The notes under the pieces were generated by a model, which saw only the letters and a program-made list of their open reading frames with translations, searched no databases and had not been told where the DNA came from. Below, in pieces: positions 47,313 through 55,836 of a stretch of 64,000 bases of DNA (the stretch's first letter is position 1; every line of letters begins with the position of its first letter). This stretch comes from Streptomyces sp. 1-11. GTDB taxonomy: Bacteria; Actinomycetota; Actinomycetes; Streptomycetales; Streptomycetaceae. Location of the stretch: positions 186,001 through 250,000 of the forward strand of contig NZ_BJTV01000005.1 of assembly GCF_007176755.1 (NCBI RefSeq), in the 5' to 3' direction. Both the position numbers and the translations under genes were made by a program.

Positions 47313-47437
47313 GAGCGCGAGCGTAATCACACACCCGGTTGATGGGTCTCGGTCAAGACCGGAATTGGTTGCGGATTGATCACGCCTGTCGGTGACGTGG
47401 CTGTGCGGTTCGCGGGCCGAACCCACCGCGGAGACTC

Positions 47438-47482
47438 GGTCCGCCCTGGAGGCCAGGTCCGCCCTGGAGGCCGGGTCCGCCC
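47438..47482. repeat. 18-bp tandem repeat, 2.5 copies
   Basis: GGTCCGCCCTGGAGGCC(A/G) occurs at 47438-47455 and 47456-47473, with a half copy to 47482, just after the stop of the PdxH-like gene. Confidence 0.75.
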
Positions 47483-47495
47483 GGGGCGGCGAGGC

Positions 47496-48164
47496 TCACG
47501 GCCACAGGAGGTTCTTGCTCCAGCCGAACTCCGTGCGCCGGTACTCGAGGCGTACGTGGCGGCGGTCGGGGTCGCCCTGGAAGAACTCCACCGTCTCCGG
47601 GCGCAGCCGGTACAGGGTCCAGGTGGGGGAGGGCTCGGTGGGGTTCTCGCGGGCCCGGTCCCAGGCCGCCTCCGAGGCCTGCCGCAGCTCCTCCAGCGAG
47701 GACAGATCCGCGCTCTGCCGTCCGGTCAGGGCCGCCGCCAGCGCGCCCGTCGAGCGTGCGTGCAGGTCCGCCAGGCTCTCGTGCGAGGGGGCCGAGGCCA
47801 CCGTGCCGCGCACCCGCACCTGACGGCCGAGGACCGGCCAGTAGAAGGCCAGGGCCGCGTAGGGGCGGGCGCTCAGGGCGCGGCCCTTGCGGCTCGTGGC
47901 GTGGCTCGCGAAGGACCAGCCGTCCGCGTCGGCGCCGTGCAGCATGACGATCCGTACGTCCGGCCTGCCCTCCTCGTCCGTCGTCGCCAGCGACATCGTG
48001 TGCGGCTCGGACTGCCCCGCCTCCACCGCCTCCGCGAACCAGCCGGTGAACAGGGGCAGCGGCGTCGGGGGCGCCGTGTCCGGGTCGAAGGGACGCAGCT
48101 CGGTCACCCCGGGCGCCCACACCCGCAGGGACCGCAGCATGTCGTGGAGATCCTTTTGTGCCAT
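47496..48164 (-). CDS. PdxH-like FMN-dependent oxidase (paralogue of pdxH)
   Basis: The 222-residue protein has the PNPOx split-barrel (MSLATTDEEGRPDVRIVMLH, SHATSRKGRALSARPYAAL) and the PdxH-type C-terminal dimerisation segment (YRLRPETVEFFQGDPDRRH). It is distinct from the true pdxH at 23739: the PLP-site motif GREN..HDR is replaced by GDPDRRH. It may act on a modified pyridoxal or as a PhzG-like oxidase. The function is uncertain. Confidence 0.78.
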   Translation of the reverse strand: MAQKDLHDMLRSLRVWAPGVTELRPFDPDTAPPTPLPLFTGWFAEAVEAGQSEPHTMSLATTDEEGRPDVRIVMLHGADADGWSFASHATSRKGRALSARPYAALAFYWPVLGRQVRVRGTVASAPSHESLADLHARSTGALAAALTGRQSADLSSLEELRQASEAAWDRARENPTEPSPTWTLYRLRPETVEFFQGDPDRRHVRLEYRRTEFGWSKNLLWP

Positions 48165-48275
48165 GGGGCGAGTATGGCCGCAGGCGGCGGCCGTACTCGC
48201 CCCGGACGCTCCCGGCGCCGGTCAGGTGTCACGGGACCGCCTTGGCGCGCTCACCGGGGAGCCGCCGCCGGCCGG

Positions 48276-48893
48276 TCAGAGCGTCGCGAGCCGTTCCACC
48301 AGCAGCAGCGCGCCGACGCCCAGCATCGCCGCGCCCGAGGTGCGGGTGACCGCGCGGGCCGCCGCCGGGCGGGCGGCCAGCAGGACGCCGGCGAGCGCGC
48401 CGACCGTGAGGTAGACGGCCGCGCAGCAGGCCATGTGAAGCAGGCCGAGCGCCGCCGTCTGCGCGGGTACCGGCAGCCGGTGGCCGGTGAGGGTCAGGAA
48501 CTGGGGGAGTACGGACAGGTACAGCAGCAGCCCCTTGGGGTTGAGCCCGCTGATCGTGGCGCCGCGCAGGAAGAGCCGCCCGGCGGCCGGCGGGCCGGCG
48601 TCCGCGTCCGGTACGGCCGGGCGGCGCAGCACCCCCCAGCCCAGCCACAGCAGATATCCCGCGCCCGCCACCGTCAGGGCGGTCAGCAGCCGGGGCGAGC
48701 CGGCCACCAGGACCGCGAGACCCGCCGTCGCCAGGACCGTGTGCAGCGCGTACCCGCAGACCAGACCCGCCACCGCGCGCGAAACCCGGCCGCCGCGCAG
48801 GGCGGTCGCGATGACGTAGGCCCAGTCGGCGCCCGGCACGCACACCAGCAGCAGGTCGACGGCGAGGAAGGAGAGAAGCAGTGCCGGTTCCAT
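48276..48893 (-). CDS. LysE-family amino acid exporter
   Basis: From ATG 48893 the protein is 205 residues with about six hydrophobic helices and the family motif VPGADWAYVIATALRGGR near the N-terminus, plus GLNPKGLLLYLSVLPQF in the middle. It exports amino acids or related metabolites. The longer frame to 49115 is antisense to the Lrp gene and is rejected. It is divergent from an Lrp/AsnC regulator with 76 bp between starts, the classic regulator/exporter pair. Confidence 0.87.
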   Translation of the reverse strand: MEPALLLSFLAVDLLLVCVPGADWAYVIATALRGGRVSRAVAGLVCGYALHTVLATAGLAVLVAGSPRLLTALTVAGAGYLLWLGWGVLRRPAVPDADAGPPAAGRLFLRGATISGLNPKGLLLYLSVLPQFLTLTGHRLPVPAQTAALGLLHMACCAAVYLTVGALAGVLLAARPAAARAVTRTSGAAMLGVGALLLVERLATL

Positions 48894-48969
48894 ACCGGCG
48901 ACATTAGGCGTGAAAGGCCCGAAAGTGTTCCCGTTGTTTGCGCGTTGTCCCGCAGATCGGGGGAGAATA

Positions 48970-49437
48970 TTGCTCGTGGACGAAGTGGACAGGAAAATCC
49001 TTGCCGAGCTGCAGCAGGACGGGCGGCTGACCGTGACCGAGCTGGCCGCGCGGGTGCGCCTCAGCGTCTCGCCCTGCCACCGGCGGCTGCGCGAGCTGGA
49101 GCGCTCCGGCGCCATCCAGGGCTACCGGGCGGTGGTGGACGCGGGCGCGCTCGGGCTGAACTTCGAGGCGCTGGTCTTCGTCTCCATGCGGCAGGAGGAC
49201 CGCGACACCGTCGCCGAGTTCGAGCGGGCGGTCGGCGAACTGGACCATGTGCTGGACGCCCAGCGGCTGTTCGGCGAGCCCGACTACCTGCTCCGGGTGG
49301 CCACCGCCGACCTCGCCGCCTTCCAGCGGCTGTACGACGAGCGGCTGGCGACCCTGCCGGGGGTGCAGCGGCTCACCTCGACGCTGGTGATGAAGCACGT
49401 GGTGCGGGACCGGCCGCTGCCCGCGGCGCGGGGCTAG
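48970..49437 (+). CDS. Lrp/AsnC-family regulator, probably of the LysE exporter
   Basis: The protein has an N-terminal AsnC HTH (VDRKILAELQQDGRLTVTELA .. LSVSPCHRRLRELE) and a C-terminal RAM/AsnC ligand domain. The frame opens at 48910, but GGGGGAG just upstream favours TTG 48970 or GTG 48976, giving about 155 residues. Lrp proteins sense amino acids. Its target is most likely the divergent lysE-type promoter. Confidence 0.87.
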   Translation: MLVDEVDRKILAELQQDGRLTVTELAARVRLSVSPCHRRLRELERSGAIQGYRAVVDAGALGLNFEALVFVSMRQEDRDTVAEFERAVGELDHVLDAQRLFGEPDYLLRVATADLAAFQRLYDERLATLPGVQRLTSTLVMKHVVRDRPLPAARG

Positions 49438-49573
49438 GGCCCGCGGCGGCAACCCCTGGTACGGGGCCCAACAGGCCCTGGAAAACGGGTCGTTCGTGCT
49501 GTTGGGGCACGAGGTTCCTGTGGTACACCGGAATCCGGGGACGATCGCGGGAGCCGGTGAACGGGGGGCGGAG

Positions 49574-50017
49574 ATGGCCGGGGTCTACATTCCGGTGGTG
49601 GTGGGCGACGTCGAGATCCTGGTGGAGGCCACTCCGGTGCGGCTGCCGGGGGACGAGCCCACGGGCGGGGGACTGGGGAACCTCTCGGAGCGTGTCCGGG
49701 ACGCCTTCGGGCAGGCGCAGTCGGCCATCGTGGAGATCGCGACGTCCACGGCGACCGCCCTCGGGCAGGCGGGCCGCGCGGTACGCCCGGACACCATGGA
49801 GGTGGAGTTCGGCGTCAAGTTCTCCGCCAAGGGCGACATCATCGTGGCCGGGGCGAGCGGGGAGATGACCCTCAAGGTGAAACTCACCTACGAGGGGAGG
49901 GGAGCGGAGCCGGCCCGCGCCGACGAGGGCGACGAAGGAGACGACGGCGACGACGGCGACGGCGACGATCACGGCGACGACGGCGATGACGGCGAGGCCG
50001 GCGACAGGGCGGCGTGA
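49574..50017 (+). CDS. Trypco1 / CU044_2847-type protein, partner of the protease-NTPase
   Basis: The ATG at 49574 is preceded by GGGGGGCGGAG, and the frame further upstream looks non-coding. The 147-residue protein has a beta-rich N-terminus (VYIPVVVGDVEILVEATPV), a central helix (LSERVRDAFGQAQSAIVEIAT) and the conserved beta segment MEVEFGVKFSAKGDIIVAGA. I match this to the trypsin-co-occurring domain Trypco1 (CU044_2847 family). A tail of about 30 residues is almost only Asp, Glu and Gly. The stop codon overlaps the next gene's start (TGATG), so the two are translated together. The role is unknown; it may be a substrate or sensor of the protease. Confidence 0.75.
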   Translation: MAGVYIPVVVGDVEILVEATPVRLPGDEPTGGGLGNLSERVRDAFGQAQSAIVEIATSTATALGQAGRAVRPDTMEVEFGVKFSAKGDIIVAGASGEMTLKVKLTYEGRGAEPARADEGDEGDDGDDGDGDDHGDDGDDGEAGDRAA

Positions 50018-53000
50018 TGGCGGCCGCGCCCGGAGTGCCCGGCTATCTGGCGAGCGTCCTGCACCTCTCGGGCGACACCCCGGTCGGCACCTGCTTCCAG
50101 CTCACCCCCGGCGTCCTCGCCACCGCCTGGCACCTGCTCGACCGGCAGGGCCGCGGCGCCCCCGGTGACGAGGTGCGCTTCGCGCCGCTCACGGGTGGCC
50201 CGGCCGCCGTGGCGGTGGTCGACCGCGTGGACCCGCCGAACGACCTGGCCGTCCTGCGCACCTCCAGCCCGCTGCCCGCCTCGGTGACCGCGGTGGCGTC
50301 CACCGGCCGGCTACCGCCCGGGACGGAGGTGGTCGTCGCCGGGTACGCCGCCCGCGCCGAGCACGAGGGCGCGCACGCGTACCGCTACCTGACGGCGGCC
50401 GGGCGGTGGGGCGGCCCGGCCGAACGGCTGGACGACGGTGTCCGGATGGGCCGGCTCAGCACCAAGGACCTGCTGCTCGGCATGAGCGGCGCCCCGGTGC
50501 GGCGCGCCTCGGACGACGCCGTCGTGGGCGTGGTCAGGTCCCGGTACAACAGCCCCGACGGCTGGCTGCGCGACTCGGCGTGGACGGCCTGGACGGAGGA
50601 CCTCGCCGCGCTCGCGCCCCGGGAGCTGTCCTGGTTCTCACCCCATCTGCGCACCCACGGGCAGCTCCGGCGCGCCGTGGCGGGGCAGGAGCGGAGTCTG
50701 ACCGAGGTGGACTTCGTCCCTCCCGGTCCCGGCAGCAAGGCGGACCCCGCCTGCCTGCTGGACCGGCTCGACGCGGGTTACGAGCCCGGCGGCACCGCGG
50801 CGCCGCAACGCGGGATCCTGCTGGAGGGCGTGGCCGGGGCCGGCAAGTCCCGCACCTGCTTCGAGGTGGCGGAGCGGGCCGACCGGGACAAGAAGCAGGA
50901 CTGGCTGGTCCTGCACACGGTGCCCGGGTCCGACGTGAGCGCCGCGGACGTCGTGCGGGCCGTCCTGGAACACGTCCGGCTCGCGGGCGCGACCCGGGCG
51001 CTGCTCGTCGTGGACTACCTGGACGGCCATGCGCGGCTGAAGCCCTCGGAGCTGGGGCTGGAGCTGCAGGAGCACGACCGGGAAGGCCGGATCGCCTGCC
51101 TGGCCTCCGCCCGGCCCGGAGCCATGGAGGGCCGGGCGGTGCAGGCGGTCCTGGACCGCAGGCCGCTGGAGGACGGGGAGGACTACCGCGCCCGGGTGGC
51201 CGCGGCGATCTTCCAGAAGGTCGCCCCGGTGGCGTGGGACCGCTGGGGCGAGAACCGGCTGGTGGCCGCGTGCAGCGACCGGCCCGTGCTCGCGCTGCTG
51301 ATCGCGCGGGCGCTGGAGGAGCAGGCGGCCCGGCAGGACGTACCCGACCTGTCCGATCTGCGGCGCGGCGAACTGTTCGACTGGCTGCGGCGCCGCCTGG
51401 AGAGGGACTTCGTCGACGGTCCCGACGGCGCGGACCCGGCGGCCGGACCGTCGAGGGCCCCGCGCACCTGGCTGCTGGCGTCCACGGTGGCCCTGCTGGC
51501 CTGCCCGTACGACCGCCCGCCCGTGGAGGCGGCGGTGGACGGGGCGATCGACCGCCGCGCCGACGACTTCGCCCACCGTGCCGGCGACGTGGTCGCCCGG
51601 CTGCGCCGCCAGGGCTGGCTGGTCGGCGGCGGCGACCGCCTCGAACTCGTCCACGACATCGTCGCGGACGGTCTCCTCGACGCCGCGCTGGTCCCGGGGG
51701 ACACCGTCCGCAGCCGCACCGCCGAGGAACTCCTCGACGCGCTCCTCGGCGAGGACCCGGCCCGCACCCGCAGCCCGCTCCTCGCCCAGGCCGTCCGGCA
51801 CCTCGCCCGCTGGACCACCGACCAGACGCCGGAGCGGCGCGGCGAGATCGAGGCCGCGTGCGCGGGCTGGCTGGCCCGGCGCGCGCACGACGTCCGCGAA
51901 CTGCTCGTCGCCGACGCCCTCGGCCGGACCGCGTTCGATCTGGTCTCCCGCACGCCCTGGCAGGCGGGCCTGCTGCGGCTCTGGGACGAACTCGTCGAGC
52001 CCTGGCTGGTCCAGGTCGAGGAACAGCGCCCCGAGGCCGTGCCCGCCGTGCTCGCCCAGGCGGTGGACGGGACCACCGGCCCAATGCAGGAACGGCTGCT
52101 CGGCCGGGCGCTGGCCTGTCCGGAAGCACTTCCGCACGCCCCGGAGACGGGCATGCTCCTGCAGGCGCTGCTGCACGCGGAACTGCCCCACGAACGGCTG
52201 GAGCAGGTCGCCGGCCACGCACTGGACTGGGCGCGGCACCACCGGGGCGAACGGCGTGCCCTGCAGTTGCTGGCCGCGACCATGGGCCGCCGCGACCTGG
52301 CGCCCGAGGCCGTCCGGCCGGTCGTGGCCGAGGCCTGGAAGTGGGCCCGGCACAACCCCTGGCACTCGGCCGGCTCCGTGGTGCTCGGCCCGCTGCTGGA
52401 GCGCGACGACCTCGGACCGCTCGGCGTCAGGGTGATGGACGCCGCGCTGTCCTGGGTCGTACGGCAGCACGGCAACCCCGGTGTCTCCTTCGTCCTGCCG
52501 GCCCTCCTCAAGCGCCCGGACCTCGGCAAGCACCGGGACCGGGCGGTGGGCCTGGCCCTGGCCTGGCTGCACGGTCACCACTCCCAGGAACACGCCTCCT
52601 TCGTGCTGCGCCCGCTGCTGCGCACCGACCTCACCGAGAGCGAGGCCCACCAGGCCGTCAGGTACGCCCGCAAGTGGCTCGCGGCCAACTCCGGCAAGGC
52701 GCGCCACTTCGTCCTCGTCGCCCTGGTGCGGTGGGACGAGTCCGCCGCCGGGCGGATCCGGGAGCTGCTGGACGAGAAGCCGGTGACCGAGGACCGGCAG
52801 TACCTGCTGCGCGACCTGCTGCGCGAGCCACTGCCCCGGCCGTTGTTCCTGGACGTCGTCGACGCCTGCCTCGACTGGCTGCGGATGCACGGCCAGGGCG
52901 AGGACTCCACGCTGCTCCACCTGCTGCTGTGCCGGATCTCCCCGGCGGACGAGGCCTGGCAGGAGGCGTCCCGCCGGGCCGTGCGCTGGCTGAAGGTGCA

Positions 53001-54060
53001 CAGCGACTCCCCCGACGCCAGCTATCTGCTGGACGACCTGCTCACCGCCGAGCCGGGCGACGCGGACGTGGTCCGGCGCGCCCTGGACTGGCTGACCCTG
53101 CCCGGCTCCGAGGCGGGCGCCAGCTATGTCCTCCGGCCGCTGCTGTGGCACCTCGGCGACCACGCCGAGGAGCAGGCCGGCCCGGTGGTGGACCGCGCGC
53201 TGAGCTGGCTGGAGGCGCACGCCGGCCGGGACGAGGCGGGCTTCGTCGTCGAGCCGCTGCTCCACCTGCGCGCCCTTTCCCCCGGCCGGGCCGAGGCCGC
53301 GCTGGGCGCCGCCGGCCGCTGGCTGCGGGCCCATCCGGCGAACGGGAACACCGACCGCGTGCTGCGGCCCCTGCTGGCCCGCGAGGACGTGCCGCCCGCC
53401 CTGCGCGCCGAGGCCGAGCTGCTCGCCGTGGCCTGGCTGGGGCGGCACCCGGACGCCGGCGGCCGCAAGAGCCTGCTGTCGACCCTGCTCACCCGGCCCG
53501 GACCGGGTCCGGAGTGCGCCACCGCGCTCCTGCCGCACCTGCTGGAGCGGACGGCCGGGGTGGGCAACGCGACGACCCTGTTCATCAGCCTGCTGCACAC
53601 GCTGCCCGCCGGCACCGCCGAGCGCGCGACCCTGATCGAGCACACGCTGGGCTGGCTCGACCGGCGCGCACCGCTCAACGACGAGGCCGGCAAGGTGCTC
53701 CAGCACCTGCTGGCCCAGCCCGACCTCACCGAGGGCCAAGTGGCGCGTGCCGCCGGGACGTTTCTGTCCGGTCCGGACCGGCCGCTCGTCCTGGCCGCAC
53801 TGCTCCGCCACACCGCACCCGCCCCCTGGCGGCCCACGGTGGTCGCCCGCGCGCTCGCCTGGCTGCCCGGCCACACCGCCCGGCCGGTCACGGTCGCGGT
53901 GCTGCTCGCGCTGCTGCGCGACCCCGACCCGGCCGTGCGGCACGCGGCCGAGGTGGGCCGGGGGGCGCGGGAGTGGCTGGCGGTGAACGGCCCCACGGAC
54001 CACCGGTGGGCGGCCCTCAGCGAGGCCCTCGAGGAGGCCTGCGCCCGGGCCGGGGGGTGA
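50017..54060 (+). CDS. Trypsin-like protease / STAND NTPase / WL-helical-repeat conflict protein
   Basis: The 1347-residue protein (GTG 50014 is an alternative start) has three parts. Residues 1-200 are a trypsin-like protease with an intact triad: His39 (LATAWHLLD), Asp76 (PPNDLAVL) and Ser157 (GMSGAPV). Residues 260-560 are a P-loop NTPase of STAND/NACHT type with Walker A GVAGAGKS (271-278), Walker B LLVVDYLD (329-336), LASARP near 362-367 and a winged-helix-like RLELVHDIVADGLL. From about 728 to 1325 run helical repeats of 37-38 residues, each with A..WL..H then VL.PLL.R.DL. No signal peptide or membrane helix is seen. The Trypco1 partner is cotranslated. Architecture implies a sensor (repeats), switch (NTPase) and effector (protease), as in bacterial conflict systems. 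The trigger and target are unknown. Confidence 0.82.
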   Translation: MAAAPGVPGYLASVLHLSGDTPVGTCFQLTPGVLATAWHLLDRQGRGAPGDEVRFAPLTGGPAAVAVVDRVDPPNDLAVLRTSSPLPASVTAVASTGRLPPGTEVVVAGYAARAEHEGAHAYRYLTAAGRWGGPAERLDDGVRMGRLSTKDLLLGMSGAPVRRASDDAVVGVVRSRYNSPDGWLRDSAWTAWTEDLAALAPRELSWFSPHLRTHGQLRRAVAGQERSLTEVDFVPPGPGSKADPACLLDRLDAGYEPGGTAAPQRGILLEGVAGAGKSRTCFEVAERADRDKKQDWLVLHTVPGSDVSAADVVRAVLEHVRLAGATRALLVVDYLDGHARLKPSELGLELQEHDREGRIACLASARPGAMEGRAVQAVLDRRPLEDGEDYRARVAAAIFQKVAPVAWDRWGENRLVAACSDRPVLALLIARALEEQAARQDVPDLSDLRRGELFDWLRRRLERDFVDGPDGADPAAGPSRAPRTWLLASTVALLACPYDRPPVEAAVDGAIDRRADDFAHRAGDVVARLRRQGWLVGGGDRLELVHDIVADGLLDAALVPGDTVRSRTAEELLDALLGEDPARTRSPLLAQAVRHLARWTTDQTPERRGEIEAACAGWLARRAHDVRELLVADALGRTAFDLVSRTPWQAGLLRLWDELVEPWLVQVEEQRPEAVPAVLAQAVDGTTGPMQERLLGRALACPEALPHAPETGMLLQALLHAELPHERLEQVAGHALDWARHHRGERRALQLLAATMGRRDLAPEAVRPVVAEAWKWARHNPWHSAGSVVLGPLLERDDLGPLGVRVMDAALSWVVRQHGNPGVSFVLPALLKRPDLGKHRDRAVGLALAWLHGHHSQEHASFVLRPLLRTDLTESEAHQAVRYARKWLAANSGKARHFVLVALVRWDESAAGRIRELLDEKPVTEDRQYLLRDLLREPLPRPLFLDVVDACLDWLRMHGQGEDSTLLHLLLCRISPADEAWQEASRRAVRWLKVHSDSPDASYLLDDLLTAEPGDADVVRRALDWLTLPGSEAGASYVLRPLLWHLGDHAEEQAGPVVDRALSWLEAHAGRDEAGFVVEPLLHLRALSPGRAEAALGAAGRWLRAHPANGNTDRVLRPLLAREDVPPALRAEAELLAVAWLGRHPDAGGRKSLLSTLLTRPGPGPECATALLPHLLERTAGVGNATTLFISLLHTLPAGTAERATLIEHTLGWLDRRAPLNDEAGKVLQHLLAQPDLTEGQVARAAGTFLSGPDRPLVLAALLRHTAPAPWRPTVVARALAWLPGHTARPVTVAVLLALLRDPDPAVRHAAEVGRGAREWLAVNGPTDHRWAALSEALEEACARAGG

Positions 54061-54068
54061 GACAAGAA

Positions 54069-54104
54069 GCAGGCGGTGGCCCACTCGGGTGGGCCACCGC
54101 CTGC
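54069..54104. terminator. Strong terminator closing the conflict module
   Basis: A perfect 16-bp stem (54069-54084 with 54089-54104) has a TCGG loop. It lies between the NTPase gene and the convergent TetR gene. Confidence 0.9.
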
Positions 54105-54140
54105 CAGACAGGACTTGCGTTCGGGAACGGGCCGGGTCCG

Positions 54141-54788
54141 CTATCTGCTCGGCTTCTTGCCGGTCACACCCAGGTGCACCAGCAGCGCGAGATTGGGCTT
54201 GAGCTCCGCCTGCTTGACGCCCCAGGAGGAGAAGCCCTTCTGGTGCGCGGCCACCGCGGCGAGCATCGCGACCAGTGACCCGGCGATCGCCGCCGGGTTC
54301 ACGTCCTTGTCCACCCGGCCCTTGGTCTGCAGTTCGGTGATCGACTCCGTGAGGGAGCCGTTCACCGAGTTCAGGATCTTCATGCGGATCTTGTAGAACC
54401 GTTTGTCCCCCTCGGCCGCACCGAGGTCGATCACGCGCAGGATGGCGTCGTTGCGCCGCCAGAACTCGAGGAATCCGTCGACCAGTTCCTGCGCGGTCTG
54501 CCAACCGGACTTCCCGGCCCAGGAGCGGCCCTCGAGCAGTTCCGCCAGCCCGGCGCCCTCGGTCGCCATGAGTTCGGCGATCTCCAGGACGGCCCCCTCG
54601 ACGTCCGGGAAGTACTGGTAGAACGTCGCCGGCGACGTCCCCGCCTTCCTGGCGACATCGATGACCTTGACATCCCGGTAGGGGGAGGAGCTGAGCATCT
54701 CGCTGAGGCAGTCGAGCAGCTTCTGCCGGGTCGCCTGCCCACGTCGGCCGGCCACACGGCCGTCGACGGTACGCACTTGTCCTGTCAT
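54141..54788 (-). CDS. TetR-family regulator (SCO4421-like)
   Basis: The 215-residue protein has an N-terminal TetR HTH (TRQKLLDCLSEMLSSSPYRDV .. AGTSPATFYQYFPDVEG) and a helical regulatory domain. It lies upstream of and divergent from a VOC gene, with about 120 bp between starts, and just before the afs cluster, the same place as SCO4421 in S. coelicolor. The ligand is unknown. Its likely targets are its own promoter and the VOC gene. Confidence 0.85.
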   Translation of the reverse strand: MTGQVRTVDGRVAGRRGQATRQKLLDCLSEMLSSSPYRDVKVIDVARKAGTSPATFYQYFPDVEGAVLEIAELMATEGAGLAELLEGRSWAGKSGWQTAQELVDGFLEFWRRNDAILRVIDLGAAEGDKRFYKIRMKILNSVNGSLTESITELQTKGRVDKDVNPAAIAGSLVAMLAAVAAHQKGFSSWGVKQAELKPNLALLVHLGVTGKKPSR

Positions 54789-54910
54789 GTCGTCAGCTTA
54801 CCGACGGGTGATAGGAGCGCGATTCGGCCGACTGCAAATGGGGTGCACGGTGCAAACGGGCAGGGTGTGGCTGGTCTGCGGGCTGCGCGCGACCCCGCTA
54901 CTTTGACGGC

Positions 54911-55645
54911 ATGGCCGAAAACAGGGCATCCGCGAAAGAAGAGACGTACCCCGAGGGCGTCCCCTGCTGGGTGGACGCCGAGCTGCCCGACGTCGAGGCG
55001 GGCAAGCGGTTCTACGGCGAGCTCTTCGGCTGGGAGTTCGCGGAGGCGCACGGCTCCTCGGTCTGGGCCCTGCTGGACGGCGACCGCGTCGCCTCGCTGG
55101 CCCCCAAGTCCGACGGCCGCATGCCCACGGTCTGGACGGTGTCCTTCGCGACCGCGGACGCCCGGGCGCTCGGCCGGCGGATCACCGAGGCCGGCGGACA
55201 GCTCGTGATGGCCCCCTTCCCGGTGGGCGACCTCGGCACCGCCGCCCTGGCCGCCGATCCCGAGGGCGCGGTGTTCGCCCTGTGGCAGCCGGGCACCCAC
55301 TCCGGCTTCGGGCGGCGCCGGGAGCCGAACACGTTCGTCTGGGCCGAGCTGTACACCCGGGACACGGACGCCGCCAACACCTTCTACGGCGACCTCTTCC
55401 ACGAGGCCCTGTTCGGCGCCGGCACCGAGCCCGACTTCGGCCGCGCGGACGTCACCGAGGTCTTCCCGGCCGAGATGCCCCCGCACTTCCTGGTCCACTT
55501 CCGCGCCGCCGCCCTCGACGACGCCCTCGACGCCGTGCGGCGGCTCGGCGGCCGTGTGCAGAAGCCGCCCTTCTCGGCGTCGTACGGACGGGTGGCCGTC
55601 GTCACCGACAATCAGGGGGCGTCGTTCGCCCTGCTGGAGAGGTGA
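54911..55645 (+). CDS. Two-domain VOC (glyoxalase/bleomycin-resistance fold) protein
   Basis: The 244-residue protein contains two VOC modules (about 10-120 and 130-243), each starting WVDAELPDVEAGKRFYGELF or WAELYTRDTDAANTFYGDLF. Such tandem modules form one metal site or binding cavity. TACTTT (54899-54904) lies 6 nt before the ATG with no Shine-Dalgarno, so it is probably leaderless. It is divergent from a TetR gene. The substrate is unknown; antibiotic binding or small-molecule lyase/dioxygenase activity are possibilities. Confidence 0.82.
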   Translation: MAENRASAKEETYPEGVPCWVDAELPDVEAGKRFYGELFGWEFAEAHGSSVWALLDGDRVASLAPKSDGRMPTVWTVSFATADARALGRRITEAGGQLVMAPFPVGDLGTAALAADPEGAVFALWQPGTHSGFGRRREPNTFVWAELYTRDTDAANTFYGDLFHEALFGAGTEPDFGRADVTEVFPAEMPPHFLVHFRAAALDDALDAVRRLGGRVQKPPFSASYGRVAVVTDNQGASFALLER

Positions 55646-55836
55646 GGCAGAGCACCGCGGCGATGAAATGACCTTATTGGGCACGAGACACCCCGATTCG
55701 TCACCGGGTTCGCAACCGGCCGCCCGGCCAGGAAGAATCAGGGTGCGTGCCGCCATGGCGGTGCGGTGGTGAGACGCTGCACTTCGGTCGCGTACATATG
55801 TGGGTGGCGCGGCTCGTACGGGGAGGTGGCAGGCAA

